This document shows, piece after piece, positions 55,853 through 64,000 of a stretch of 64,000 nucleotides of DNA; within the stretch, counting starts at the first letter, position 1; the number at the start of each line of letters is the position of its first letter. Made by a program: the position numbers and the translations under genes. Source of the DNA: Telmatospirillum sp. J64-1 (GTDB taxonomy: Bacteria; Pseudomonadota; Alphaproteobacteria; Rhodospirillales; Magnetospirillaceae); assembly GCF_006980715.1 (NCBI RefSeq), contig NZ_SBHN01000006.1, forward strand, positions 153,441-217,440, given 5' to 3'. The notes beneath the pieces were generated by a model. The model did not search any database, was not told the origin of the DNA, and saw only the letters and a program-made list of their open reading frames with translations.

Positions 55853-56467
55853 ATGAGGAATCAGTCCAAGGGCAGTGCCACTTCATCCGAGAAGAGCGAA
55901 CAATGGGCGCTCGCATGGGTGCTTGCGATCAATACGGCCCAGGCAGCCATTGTGGGAGGATTAGGGTGGTGGGCTCAGTCAACAGGACTGATGGGTTCCG
56001 CGCTCGATAATCTTGGCGATGCAGGTGTCTACGCCATCAGCCTTTTTGTCGTCGGACGCGGTTTGGCCGCGAAGGTTCGAGTTGCCCGGCTGTCGGGTAT
56101 CCTCCTGATCGTTTTCGCCGGTCTTCTTCTATTCGAAGTCGGACGTCGCTTCTTCACTGGTTCCGATCCGATAGGGCCGGTCATGATCGCCGTGGCGATA
56201 GCAAGCGCGCTTACAAATATGGTCTGCATGTGGTTCCTGAAATCACATCGGGAAGGCGGCGTGCATCTGCAAGCCTCATGGATTTTCACGACAAACGACA
56301 TGCTTGTGAACTCGGCCATCGCGCTTTCGGGTCTGGCCGTGATCCTTTTCAATTCGCCATACCCGGATCTGATCATTGGCGTGGGTGTGGTTGTTGTCGT
56401 TGTCAGAAGCGGCTTCGAAATCCTTGAGAAGGCCGGCGAAGCTGGAAACAAAGGAAAAACAACATGA
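55853..56467 (+). CDS. Cation diffusion facilitator (CDF) family transporter
   Basis: A 204-residue membrane protein with five or six helices and the metal-site motifs DNLGDAGVYAIS (residues 43-54) and FTTNDMLVNSAIALSGLAVI, like HxxxD-type pairs in CDF zinc or cobalt transporters but with Asn/Asp variants. It is shorter than usual because the cytoplasmic C-terminal domain is missing, which is known for some small CDFs. It overlaps the PCuAC gene by four bases. Confidence 0.85.
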   Translation: MRNQSKGSATSSEKSEQWALAWVLAINTAQAAIVGGLGWWAQSTGLMGSALDNLGDAGVYAISLFVVGRGLAAKVRVARLSGILLIVFAGLLLFEVGRRFFTGSDPIGPVMIAVAIASALTNMVCMWFLKSHREGGVHLQASWIFTTNDMLVNSAIALSGLAVILFNSPYPDLIIGVGVVVVVVRSGFEILEKAGEAGNKGKTT

Positions 56468-56967
56468 TTAGTTTGCGAGCGCTATCCGGCGCGTTCCTTG
56501 CCCTTACCGCGTCGATCGTTCCTGCTGTGGGTCACGACTTCCAGGCCGGTTCGATCACCATCGATCATCCGTGGTCACGCGCGACTCCGCCGGTCGCGCC
56601 GGTAGCCGGCGGCTATCTGACGCTAACGAACGATGGCCACATGGCCGACCGCCTGGTCTCGATCTCATCACCTCTGTCAGAACGGGCGGAAATCCACGAG
56701 TCGACCGTGATCGACGGGGTTGCCAGCATGAGGCCGGTGCAAAATGGCATCGAAATTGGGGCTGGCGATACGATCGAACTTCAACCTGGCGGTATACACA
56801 TCATGTTTTTGAAACCATCGCGTCCTTTGAAGGAAGGGGAGCGGTTTGCCGCAACACTGGTGTTCGAGCAGGCCGGTACCATCGACGTTGAGTTCGCTGT
56901 GCAGAACATGGGTGCTCGTCCGGAATCTGCGAGCGAACATGAAGGGCACGGAGAGGCTGTCCAATGA
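56464..56967 (+). CDS. Periplasmic copper chaperone PCu(A)C
   Basis: A 167-residue exported protein with signal peptide (SGAFLALTASIVPAVG) and the PCuAC copper-binding pattern HxnM-x22-HxM: ERAEIHESTVIDGVASM and LQPGGIHIMFLKPSRPLKEG. The tail is His/Glu-rich. PCuAC delivers copper to the CuA site of cytochrome oxidase together with SCO proteins; the neighbour at 56964-57584 is such a protein. It overlaps both neighbours by four bases. Confidence 0.92.
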   Translation: MISLRALSGAFLALTASIVPAVGHDFQAGSITIDHPWSRATPPVAPVAGGYLTLTNDGHMADRLVSISSPLSERAEIHESTVIDGVASMRPVQNGIEIGAGDTIELQPGGIHIMFLKPSRPLKEGERFAATLVFEQAGTIDVEFAVQNMGARPESASEHEGHGEAVQ

Positions 56968-57584
56968 GCGGCGTCAAACTTTTCCGTCTTGTTGCATGGG
57001 TTGCCGTCGCCGCTGTCGGCGGGCTTTTCATCGGCCTGTCCTTATCAAAGCCTTGGCAGCAGCAAACCGCGGCGGTCGCGTCCTCGACAGGCACCGCAGC
57101 CATCGGCGGTCCATTCCAGCTCACATCCCATCGAGGCGAGACGATCGACAATGCTGCGCTGGCTGGAAAGCCTTATCTCGCCTTCTTCGGCTTCACCCAT
57201 TGCCCCGATGTGTGCCCGACGACGCTCTACGAACTTAGCGATCTCATGAACGAACTTGGGCCGGTGGCCGACCAGTTCAACGTACTGTTCTTCACCGTCG
57301 ATCCCGAACGGGACACCCAAGAACTGCTGGCTCAGTACATGACAGCCTTTGATGACCGCATCCTCGCACTGCGCGGGAATCGACAGGAAACGGACGCCGT
57401 GGTGAAGGCCTTTGCGGCCTACGCGCGAAAAGTGCCTCTGGAGGGGGGCGAATACACGATGGATCACACCGCAGGCGTCTACATGATGGATGCCGAGAGC
57501 CAATTCGTCGGCACGCTCGACATGCACGAGCCGCGTGAGATTCGCTTGCAGAAGCTCCGCCGTCTGGTGGGCGAGATTGGCTGA
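56964..57584 (+). CDS. SCO-family copper/thiol protein
   Basis: A 206-residue membrane-anchored thioredoxin-fold protein. The N-terminal helix (LVAWVAVAAVGGLFIGLSL) is followed by FFGFTHCPDVCPTTLYELSD with the copper-binding CPDVC, and the later His in EYTMDHTAGVYMMDA. It acts in the assembly of CuA centres and in thiol redox control. It shares the ATG/TGA overlap with its neighbours. Confidence 0.93.
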   Translation: MSGVKLFRLVAWVAVAAVGGLFIGLSLSKPWQQQTAAVASSTGTAAIGGPFQLTSHRGETIDNAALAGKPYLAFFGFTHCPDVCPTTLYELSDLMNELGPVADQFNVLFFTVDPERDTQELLAQYMTAFDDRILALRGNRQETDAVVKAFAAYARKVPLEGGEYTMDHTAGVYMMDAESQFVGTLDMHEPREIRLQKLRRLVGEIG

Positions 57585-58327
57585 TGGAGTTCTCCAGTAT
57601 CGGAATAGCGACGGCTTTTGCCGCTGGCGTTATATCCTTCCTGTCGCCCTGCGTTCTGCCGCTGGTGCCGGGCTATATTTCCTACGTTGCAGGCCGCACG
57701 ATTAGCCCGGATGGCACTGCGGCCGATGCCGAATTCAAAGCGGCAAGCCGAACTCTCGGCCTCAGCCTCTGCTTCGTGCTCGGCTTTGCGACCGTGTTCG
57801 TCCTCCTTGGGGCGAGCGCCACCGTGTTGAGCCGGCTCCTGCGCATGTACCTTTTCGAAGCGAACCTGATTGGAGGCGCGATCGTCGTCGTCTTCGGTCT
57901 GTTCACGACAGGCCTCGTGCCAATGCCCTGGCTCAATCGTGAAGCGCGGTTCCATGCCAATCCGGGCAGCGGAAGCGCCGGCGCTGCTTATCTCCTCGGT
58001 CTCGCTTTCGCGTTCGGCTGGACTCCCTGCATCGGACCAGTGCTGGGAGCGATTTTGACCCTGTCCGCCGCCAACGCCACGGTGGCAAGCGGAACGACGC
58101 TGCTCGCCGTCTACTCCCTTGGTCTTGGCCTCCCTTTCATCTTGGCGGCTTTGTTCATGCGCGGGTTCATGGCTCGGATGATGTCGATGCGCCGCACTGG
58201 CCGCGTGCTCAAAATCGTCGCTGGTGGGGTGATGGTGGTGATGGGCATCGCCATGATCACCGGCCATCTCACCAGCTTTGCGATATGGCTGCTCCAGACC
58301 TTCCCGGCTCTGGGCCGCATCGGCTAA
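57584..58327 (+). CDS. ccdA: CcdA-type cytochrome c biogenesis protein
   Basis: A 247-residue polytopic protein with six helices and the two conserved Cys in FLSPCVLPLVPGYISYVAGR (near residue 23) and FGWTPCIGPVLGAILTLSAA (near 145). CcdA carries reducing equivalents from cytoplasmic thioredoxin to periplasmic thiol proteins such as SCO. It starts on the last base of the SCO stop codon. Its reducing role opposes the DsbA/DsbB pair encoded nearby. Confidence 0.92.
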   Translation: MEFSSIGIATAFAAGVISFLSPCVLPLVPGYISYVAGRTISPDGTAADAEFKAASRTLGLSLCFVLGFATVFVLLGASATVLSRLLRMYLFEANLIGGAIVVVFGLFTTGLVPMPWLNREARFHANPGSGSAGAAYLLGLAFAFGWTPCIGPVLGAILTLSAANATVASGTTLLAVYSLGLGLPFILAALFMRGFMARMMSMRRTGRVLKIVAGGVMVVMGIAMITGHLTSFAIWLLQTFPALGRIG

Positions 58328-58352
58328 GCCTTAGTTTAGAGGACATTTGGAC

Positions 58353-58817
58353 ATGCTCAGGATCGGCCTTCCCTTCGTCCTTGGCGGATTTTTCATTGAT
58401 CAGGCGGCGAAGTGGTGGGTCCTGAACCATGTTATGAATCCACCTCAGGTCATCCCCGTCACCGGCTTCTTTAATCTCGTGCTCGGCTTTAACACCGGCG
58501 TGAGCTTCGGATTGTTCGGCCAGGCTCCGGCTTGGATCCTGATGGCGCTCACGCTTGCCATAGTCACCGGGCTCCTGGTCTGGATCCATCGAAGCGACAG
58601 CCGCCTGACGGCATCGGCCCTCGGGCTCGTGGTTGGGGGAGCGCTCGGCAATCTGCTCGACCGGCTCCGGCAGGGTGCCGTGACGGATTTCCTGGATTTT
58701 TACATTGGCAGCTATCATTGGCCCGCCTTCAACCTTGCCGACGTGGCGATTGTCTGCGGGGTAGGGCTTTTACTGGTGGAGAGCGTTCTGGCACGAGGCA
58801 AAACAAAGGCGGCATGA
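58353..58817 (+). CDS. lspA: Signal peptidase II (lipoprotein)
   Basis: A 154-residue aspartyl protease with four helices: FVLGGFFIDQAAKWWVLNHV, LGFNTGVSFGLFG, GGALGNLLDRLRQGAVTDFL and FNLADVAIVCGVGLLL. The catalytic Asp residues are in LLDRLRQG and NLADVAI. An lspA copy next to a Pb/Zn ATPase recalls the pbr lead-resistance arrangement. An in-frame TTG at 58347 is an alternative start. It overlaps the flavin monooxygenase gene by four bases. Confidence 0.93.
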   Translation: MLRIGLPFVLGGFFIDQAAKWWVLNHVMNPPQVIPVTGFFNLVLGFNTGVSFGLFGQAPAWILMALTLAIVTGLLVWIHRSDSRLTASALGLVVGGALGNLLDRLRQGAVTDFLDFYIGSYHWPAFNLADVAIVCGVGLLLVESVLARGKTKAA

Positions 58818-59809
58818 ACAGAAGCTTTCGCCAGCTATCCGTGAGTCATGGGCCGGAGGAAGTTGACGTTCTGGTGATCGGCGCCGGTCAAGCGGGACTC
58901 GCAGCCTGCTATTCTCTTGCCAGAACAGAGCTTTCATTCCTGATCGTTGATCGCCATTCCCGCATCGGTGACAGTTGGCGCCGTCGCTACGATTCCCTGA
59001 CTCTGTTCACTCCGCGCGCATTTAGTTCGCTGCCCGGTCTTGCGCTCGAGGGGGACCCGGACGGCTACCCAACGCGAGACGCGTTTGCGCACTATCTCGA
59101 AACCTACGCCAGCCATTTCGACCTGCCGGTGCATTCCGGAAATGGCGTGGCTCGGCTCGAACGCCGCGCTGATGAGCGGTTCACCGCGCAACTCGATGAT
59201 GGCAGACACGTGGTCGCCAAGGCGGTGATCGTCGCGACGGGTGCGTTTCAGAAACCAATCGTCCCAACGATTGCTGCCGGCTTCGACAGCGCGGTCACTC
59301 AACTGACACCGGAAAGTTATCACAATCCCGGCGATCTCCCGCCTGGCACGGTCCTTGTTGTCGGGGATGGAGCAAGCGGACGCGACATCGCAGCCGAGCT
59401 GGTTCTGACCCATGAAGTGATGCTTGCGGTTGGACGCAGGCGCCGTCTGTTTCCCGAGCGCATTCTGGGCAAGAGCACATGGTGGTGGCTGCACACATTG
59501 GGCTTGATGAGAGCAAGGCCCGGCTCCGCGATAGGTCGCCTGATGCGGCGCGCGGACCCATTTCCGGACAGGGATCGCAGCCTTAGCGATCTGGAACAAA
59601 GGGGCGTAGCGGTTTCAACACGCTTAGTCTCTTCACAGGACCGCCTCGCATTCTTTGCAGATGGATCGAAACGGGTGATCGACTCCGTCATCTGGTGCAT
59701 CGGATACCGAGACGACACCGAATGGCTCCAGATTGCAGGTAGTACCGATTCCAATGGAAGCTTTCTGCAAACGGTCGGGCTGTCTCCCGTAGCGGGCCTT
59801 TTTCACCTA

Positions 59810-60655
59810 AGGTCGAGACTCATTCAGACCCAGAACGCGACGAGGGTTGCGAGCGCCACTGCCGAGAGGAAGTTGCGGGCGAGCTTGTCATAACGAGTGG
59901 CGACGCGCCGGAAGTCCTTCAGCCTGCAGAAGGCTGCCTCGATGCGCCAACGCCCCTTGTAGCGGACCTTGTCGTAAGCGATCGGCACCTTCCGGTTCGA
60001 TCGCCCCGGAATGACAGCCTCGGCACCTTCTGCCCGCAGGCGTTTGCGCAACGCGTTGGCGTCATAGCCCTTGTCTGCGATCAGGCAGCGCACTCGACCG
60101 GCCGCGTCCATCAGCGGCCCGGCCATAGTGACGTCGGCGACGTTGCCTGCCGTCAGCAGCAGAATGGCCGGCCGCCCGAGCAGGTCTGTCACTGCATGGA
60201 TCTTGGTGGTCTGGCCGCCGCGCGACGGGCCGATGGCTTGCGCCTTCGCCCCCCTTTTCCGCCATGGGCTGAGCGATGCGCCTTCACGTAGCTGGAGTCG
60301 ATCGACGCTGACAGCGCAAGCACGCCCTTGGCAACGAGAGCGTCCAAGATTCGGCTCCAGAGCTGCCGGCGGGACCAGCGATTGAAGCGGTTGTAGATCG
60401 TCGTGGACGGGCCGTATTCGGCCGGGCAGTCCTGCCAACGGCAGCCAGTCTTTAGCACATGCAGGATGCCGCTGATCACGCGGCGATCATCTACCCTGCG
60501 CGCGCCCGGCTGGTTTTTTGGAAGGTGCGGTTCGATCGCCGCCCACGCCTCGTCGTCCAGCCAGAAAAGCCTGCTCATCATCGCCTCCATCGCAAAACGA
60601 CGACAGCGAATCTGATTTGCTACAGACCTTCAACAGCCTGATTGGGTTTCGACCC
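59810..60655. mobile_element. IS5-family (IS427-like) insertion sequence
   Basis: An 846-base element. The left end AGGTCGAGACTCATTCAG (59810-59827) and the right end, complement GGGTCGAAACCCAATCAG (60638-60655), match at 14 of 18 positions. It is flanked by TA at 59808-59809 and 60656-60657, a 2-bp target duplication. One transposase in two frames fills it. Host reading frame continuity across the site proves a clean recent insertion. Confidence 0.92.
59824..60590 (-). CDS. IS5-family transposase in two overlapping frames (-1 frameshift)
   Basis: OrfA (60590 down to 60189) gives MSRLFWLDDEAWAAIEPHLP and SASIDSSYVKAHRSA with the first catalytic Asp. OrfB continues in the -1 frame as KAQAIGPSRGGQTTKIHAVT, then RCLIADKGYDANALR (second Asp) and RWRIEAAFCRLKDFRRVATR (Glu). 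The frames meet at an AAAAGGGGGG run near 60245-60260, a plausible slippery site as in IS427-group elements. The first ATG codes MEAMMSRLF; the second Met is equally possible. Confidence 0.9.
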
Positions 60656-60762
60656 TAGGTCGCCCATGGCAACGGAATCGTGCTTCAGCCCTCGTCATGG
60701 GTGTCGGTGAAGATGCTTCCGTGGTTGTCGCAGCATGCTTGAGATCCTGCTCCGGCAGCTAA

Positions 60763-61136
60763 TGGGATGACGTGCGCATACGTGGACGACGACCCTGCAC
60801 GGTCATAGACGCGGTGATCCCATACAAGCGGCCGGGCGGGCAGTAAGGCTTTCGTGATGATCGCGGATGACGATGGCCAACTGCAATGTCTGGTTTTCAG
60901 GAGTGATGACCGGCCACACGAATGACCAGGATGAGGTCGGAAGCCGTCCTAAGCTGTACTCGCGGCTCCTTCAGCAGCCGCACATAGGCCGGCCGACTGG
61001 CTCAACGCATCGGCGGGGGAATATCGATCGCTCTCGGCTTTAACGCCGCGCTGAACAGTCAATGACCGATCTGTCGCAAAATTCCCCAAAACCTGCGACA
61101 CCTCGTGCGTCTAACCTGTGCGATGTAGCAAACCCG
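60763..61136. other. Gene-free region between metal cargo and backbone
   Basis: About 370 bases with no gene that I can support. Near 61071 is TGTCGCAAAATT and near 61092 TGCGACACC, related to TGTCGCAAATT and CGACACC in the region at 50366-50390 on the other side of the second cargo. This may mark the right edge of the cargo insertion. Confidence 0.45.
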
Positions 61137-61550
61137 CTACGCGGTTTTGGGAGCCCCTGCCGCGAGTCGTGTCAAGGCGGACACGCCTACGACGCCGCCG
61201 CCGACAATGCAGAAGATTTGCCGCCAGATTTCGGACGGTACGGCTTCCTTGGTGATGCCATAGATCAGCGCATAGCCTGCGACGGCGGCGGGCGCGGCGA
61301 AGACAAGCGCCACGATCAGACGGATAACGGGTGTGCGGATCGTCTCGAACAGCACCGCCAGGATGCCGAAGGCGACGCCAGCGGAGAACAGGCCGACCAA
61401 ACCCGCGCCTATCAGGCCAGAGCCGGTCTGATAGGCGAACTGCGCGGCGGTCAGCCCGAGCATGAAGGGCAGCGCATAGATAGCGAGCGTGTAGGCGAGA
61501 ACGCAGAGAAGCGCGATCAGCGCAACGCTCATGAACATCACTGCGACCAT
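61137..61550 (-). CDS. Four-helix membrane protein, unknown function
   Basis: A 137-residue protein with four hydrophobic helices: VAVMFMSVALIALLCVLAYT, LIGAGLVGLFSAGVAFGILA, LIVALVFAAPAAVAGYALIY and IFCIVGGGVVGVSALTRLAA. AAGGATC precedes the ATG. It follows the ParB-like gene on the same strand after a hairpin pair, a place where related elements also carry a small membrane protein. No family name is given; a role in exclusion or stability is only a guess. Confidence 0.72.
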   Translation of the reverse strand: MVAVMFMSVALIALLCVLAYTLAIYALPFMLGLTAAQFAYQTGSGLIGAGLVGLFSAGVAFGILAVLFETIRTPVIRLIVALVFAAPAAVAGYALIYGITKEAVPSEIWRQIFCIVGGGVVGVSALTRLAAGAPKTA

Positions 61551-61686
61551 GATCCTTCACCTTCTACTTGCCACACCGCCTTTCGTGCCGTCGCGATTCT
61601 GACGGCTGGATCGTCGGCATGGTGCCAATGCTTGCCTGTCCTGTCGAGGCTGTGGGGCCTGACTATTGTTGAACTGTCGAGGTTAT

Positions 61687-61760
61687 CCGGCCGCGCGGGG
61701 AAGCCGCGCGGCCGGGATTTTTTCCGATGGAAGGCCGGGACCGCTGGCGCGATCCCGGCC
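61687..61760. terminator. Two GC-rich hairpins downstream of the ParB-like gene
   Basis: A 12-base perfect stem CCGGCCGCGCGG at 61687-61698 with 61704-61715, followed by GATTTTTT on the plus strand, and an 8-base stem GGCCGGGA at 61733-61740 with 61753-61760, lying just after the stop codon of the ParB-like gene. They probably end that transcript; the T-run direction suits plus-strand transcription better. Confidence 0.65.
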
Positions 61761-61766
61761 CGCCGC

Positions 61767-63869
61767 TTATTCCGCCGCGACGGGGAAAGGCTCATCCTCC
61801 ACGGTCCCGGCGCTGTCGGCCTCCGGCATGTCCTCGGCCATGGCGGCGGCCTCCGGCTGCTCGTTGTCCAGCCACGCGGGCCGCTCGGTGCGCAGCAAAG
61901 GGGGCAGCCAGCCGGTTCCGGCAAGAAGCTGTTCGGCCTTTTCCGCCATTTCCTGCTTCTTCTTGTCCGCGATCCGCTCGGCGGCTTCGTCGCCAAGGGC
62001 TTCCCGCACGGCGGCGAGGATTTGGGCCTTGGTGACGCGCCCGAGATAAGCCCGGACGGTCGGGGTCCAGTGCGCCGTCATGTCGAGCGCAACCCCCGTC
62101 GCCAGCCTGTCCGTCGTTTCATGAGCGTGGCGCTTGTTCTGCTCCCACGGCAGCTTGAGGGCGTTGACGGTCTGCGCGGCACAGTGGGCGAACAGCGCCA
62201 TGACGCTGGCATGGTCCAGCCCGGCGATGAAACCCCAAAGGTCGGCCACGTCGCGAGGCATGTCCGCCGCCCATCCGGCATGACGATCCGCCAGCGCCTT
62301 CGCCGCCGCCGTGTCCTCGATGCCGTCCGCATGCCCGCCAAGGCTGGCGCTGATCGGACGGATTTCGAGGCAATGGGCGTCCCCGCCGCCGCGATAGAAG
62401 GTCTGCGCGGCGAGTGCATGGGTGACGGCGATCAAGGCCATGTCCGTCTGCTCGCCAAGGGCGAGACGGAGGGCAAGGGTGCGATGCGCGGTCAGGTCGC
62501 GGATGAGCGAATCCGACAGCGGCTTGCCGTCTTCCTCCCTTTCCTCGTCCCCGAGCGCGGAAACATGGTTTCCACCCTCATCATGCTCGCCGTCCTCTCC
62601 GATGATTTCACCATCGCCATTGACGCGAACGCCGTCGATGACGGTTTCGTCATCCCCGCTTTCATCTTCCTCCGGCTCCGGGGCCTCGTCCTCGGGCCGG
62701 ATGAAACCGCGCTCGATGCGGGCGTTGCCATTATGGTTGAGAACCACGAGAACGCCGCCGCGCGCGATCTCGTCGGGATCGTAGTCGTAGCGCTTGTAAT
62801 CTATGCGCTCGATCTCGTTTTCAAGATCGGCAAAGCGCTGATCCACATCGGGCGGCAGGTCCACGTCCGCGTCCTCCCATTCCGCCGTCAAACGCTCATG
62901 TTCCTCCTGCGCGGCGGCGTAGGCGGCTTCATCATCCTCGGATAGCTCCACCGGCCCCGGATAGGTGCGGCGCATGCCGTGGGCATGGGGCCAGTCGATA
63001 TGCGCCGAAACCCATTTCCATCCCTCTGCCTCCCGAACCTCGGCGGCGATCCTTTCCAGCTTGTCGAGGGCAAGCCGGTCCAGCAGCGCGGCGTCCTCGT
63101 AGAAGCCGCCGCGATCCTCGGTGAACAGGTCGCGGATGATGTAGCCGCCCGCCTCGCTATAGGCTTCTGGCCCGATGAACACCGCGCGCCGATCCGAAGC
63201 CGCCACATTGCAGGCGGTCAGGTCGCGGCGGATGATCCACGGCTCCTTGTTGTGGAACAGGTTTTCAAAGACGTGTTCCTGCCGGTCGTGGTCGTCGGTG
63301 ATGGCGAAAGCCTGCAACTGGTCCATGGTCAGCCCGCCGTCGCGGTAAACCTGAATCAGCTTGGGGCTGACAGCGCCGAGGCGAAGCCGCTGCTTCACCA
63401 CATGCGCGGTGACGCCGAACCGGGCCGCGATTTCCTCCGCGTCCCATCCGCGATTTTCCGAAAGCTCGCGGAAGCGCTCGAACTCGTCGGCGGGATGCAG
63501 GTTCTCGCGGTTGACGTTCTCGTCAAGGCTGATTTCCGCCGCGTCGTTCGCCGTGTCGATGACGCAGCGGATGGGCTCGGTCTTCTTGATCTGCTTGCGC
63601 TTCACACGGAGCAACTGCGCCAGCCTGCGGCCTTCCCCGACGCTGACCAGATAGAAGCCGGTCGGCTCGCCGTCTGCGTTCTGTTCCGGCTCTACTACCA
63701 GATTTTGCAGCATCCCCTTGGCGGCGATGCTCGCCGCCTTCGCCTCGATAGACGCCTCGCTGTGCGGGGTCTTGCGGGCATTCTTCGGGTGCTTCTTGAG
63801 CTTGTTGAGCGGGATGAAAACGGTCGTGCCGTGTTCGACGGTCGGGGCGGTGTTGTCGGTCGTGGTCAT
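61767..63869 (-). CDS. Large ParB/Srx-type DNA-binding protein
   Basis: A 700-residue protein. The N-terminal ParB domain has VFIPLNKLKKHPKNARKT, YLVSVGEGRRLAQLLR and ENVNRENLHPADEFERF; the HTH is near residue 150 (WDAEEIAARFGVTAHVVKQR, then LRLGAVSPKLIQVYRDGGLT). A very acidic segment (about residues 375-430, EDEAPEPEEDESGDDETV) links to a helical C-terminal part. Plasmid-borne proteins of this size are common next to DUF932 genes. The ATG at 63869 has AGGAG upstream; its leader repeats that of DUF932. Confidence 0.9.
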   Translation of the reverse strand: MTTTDNTAPTVEHGTTVFIPLNKLKKHPKNARKTPHSEASIEAKAASIAAKGMLQNLVVEPEQNADGEPTGFYLVSVGEGRRLAQLLRVKRKQIKKTEPIRCVIDTANDAAEISLDENVNRENLHPADEFERFRELSENRGWDAEEIAARFGVTAHVVKQRLRLGAVSPKLIQVYRDGGLTMDQLQAFAITDDHDRQEHVFENLFHNKEPWIIRRDLTACNVAASDRRAVFIGPEAYSEAGGYIIRDLFTEDRGGFYEDAALLDRLALDKLERIAAEVREAEGWKWVSAHIDWPHAHGMRRTYPGPVELSEDDEAAYAAAQEEHERLTAEWEDADVDLPPDVDQRFADLENEIERIDYKRYDYDPDEIARGGVLVVLNHNGNARIERGFIRPEDEAPEPEEDESGDDETVIDGVRVNGDGEIIGEDGEHDEGGNHVSALGDEEREEDGKPLSDSLIRDLTAHRTLALRLALGEQTDMALIAVTHALAAQTFYRGGGDAHCLEIRPISASLGGHADGIEDTAAAKALADRHAGWAADMPRDVADLWGFIAGLDHASVMALFAHCAAQTVNALKLPWEQNKRHAHETTDRLATGVALDMTAHWTPTVRAYLGRVTKAQILAAVREALGDEAAERIADKKKQEMAEKAEQLLAGTGWLPPLLRTERPAWLDNEQPEAAAMAEDMPEADSAGTVEDEPFPVAAE

Positions 63870-63881
63870 GGTCTTTCTCCT

Positions 63882-64000
63882 ATGGGCTTGGGTTGGAGCG
63901 CAGCGCTGCGCTGCAACCCTGCCCGTCGGCGAGACCGGGGGGTGCAAGGTGCAAGGACGGACGGGCGGAGGGGGATCACCCGGCCTGCACAAGCGGATCG
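63882..64000. repeat. Leader repeat, copy 2 (identical to 49864-49982)
   Basis: Identical over all 119 visible bases to 49864-49982 and cut by the right window edge. It stands directly before the ribosome site of the ParB-like gene. The separation is 14,018 bases, the same offset throughout, with no indel. Confidence 0.85.

Larger units (their letters stand above)
58814..60762 (+). pseudogene. Flavin monooxygenase (ArsO-like), interrupted by an IS element
   Basis: The first 332 codons (58814-59809) encode an FAD-dependent monooxygenase: DVLVIGAGQAGLAACYSLAR (FAD site near residue 20), RIGDSWRRRYDSLTLF, and VLVVGDGASGRDIAAELVLT (NADPH site near 175), then VIWCIGYRDDTEWL. The frame is cut after VAGLFHL by an IS at 59810-60655. 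After one copy of the duplicated TA is removed it resumes exactly at 60658 as GRPWQRNRASALVMGVGEDA, the expected family C-terminus, and ends at 60762. The intact protein would have 366 residues. It is the last gene of the metal operon. Confidence 0.9.

Overview
The window reads as high-GC alphaproteobacterial DNA. The first 7.3 kb is ordinary chromosome (acetate-type symporter pair, DMT transporter, proB-obgE-rpmA-rplU, tRNA-Ser), and the gene order fits a Rhodospirillales-like host; that assignment is inference, because no 16S rRNA is present. From the tRNA-Ser gene to the right edge (about 7.3-64 kb) the DNA is one large integrative conjugative element or integrated plasmid. Only its left junction is in the window.

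Layout: (1) 1-7.3 kb chromosome. (2) 7.2-9.7 kb integration end: a large serine recombinase whose reading frame runs backwards through the tRNA-Ser gene, plus two small genes. (3) 9.8-19.4 kb a complete Trb-type (P-type) type IV secretion operon, trbBCDEJK-LFGI, followed by DUF2274. (4) 19.6-24.4 kb a DUF2442/DUF4160 pair, a CopG-like protein, the traG coupling protein, a DUF2285-type gene, an XRE regulator with a large palindromic operator, and a LysR regulator. (5) 24.5-39.6 kb copper cargo: NreB-like exporter, DUF411 protein, two P1B-type copper ATPases, multicopper oxidase, cytochrome c, cueR, ferredoxin reductase, glutaredoxin, copper chaperone, two DUF305 proteins, CsoR-type repressor and a glutaredoxin-MauE fusion. 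Five CueR-type dyad promoters are visible. (6) 39.7-46.8 kb mobility and replication: relaxase, candidate oriT, lytic transglycosylase, DUF736, TraF protease, DUF2840, RHH/ParA partition genes, RepA and a small HTH gene. (7) 46.8-50.5 kb: a candidate structured RNA, DUF2285-type genes (one frameshifted), and DUF932 with a long leader. (8) 50.5-60.8 kb second metal cargo: ArsR and a BASS transporter, a heavy-metal MerR, a DsbA/DsbB pair, a Zn/Cd/Pb ATPase, a CDF transporter, then a copper-delivery module (PCuAC, SCO, CcdA), lspA and a flavin monooxygenase broken by an IS5-family element. (9) 61.1-64 kb a membrane protein and a large ParB-like protein whose leader repeats the DUF932 leader exactly.

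How it works together: the recombinase would insert the element at tRNA-Ser, the relaxase, TraG and Trb channel would transfer it, and RepA/ParA suggest that it can also be maintained as a replicating circle. Several non-coding repeats link distant transfer, replication and maintenance genes: a 22-bp repeat before trbB and traG, a 40-bp repeat before the repA operon and an accessory gene, and a repeat of at least 119 bp before the DUF932 and ParB genes. The element therefore seems to have its own regulatory network. The cargo makes two metal regulons, one with CueR sites (copper) and one with MerR sites (probably Zn/Cd/Pb). The second unusually includes a disulfide-bond system and cuproprotein-assembly genes.
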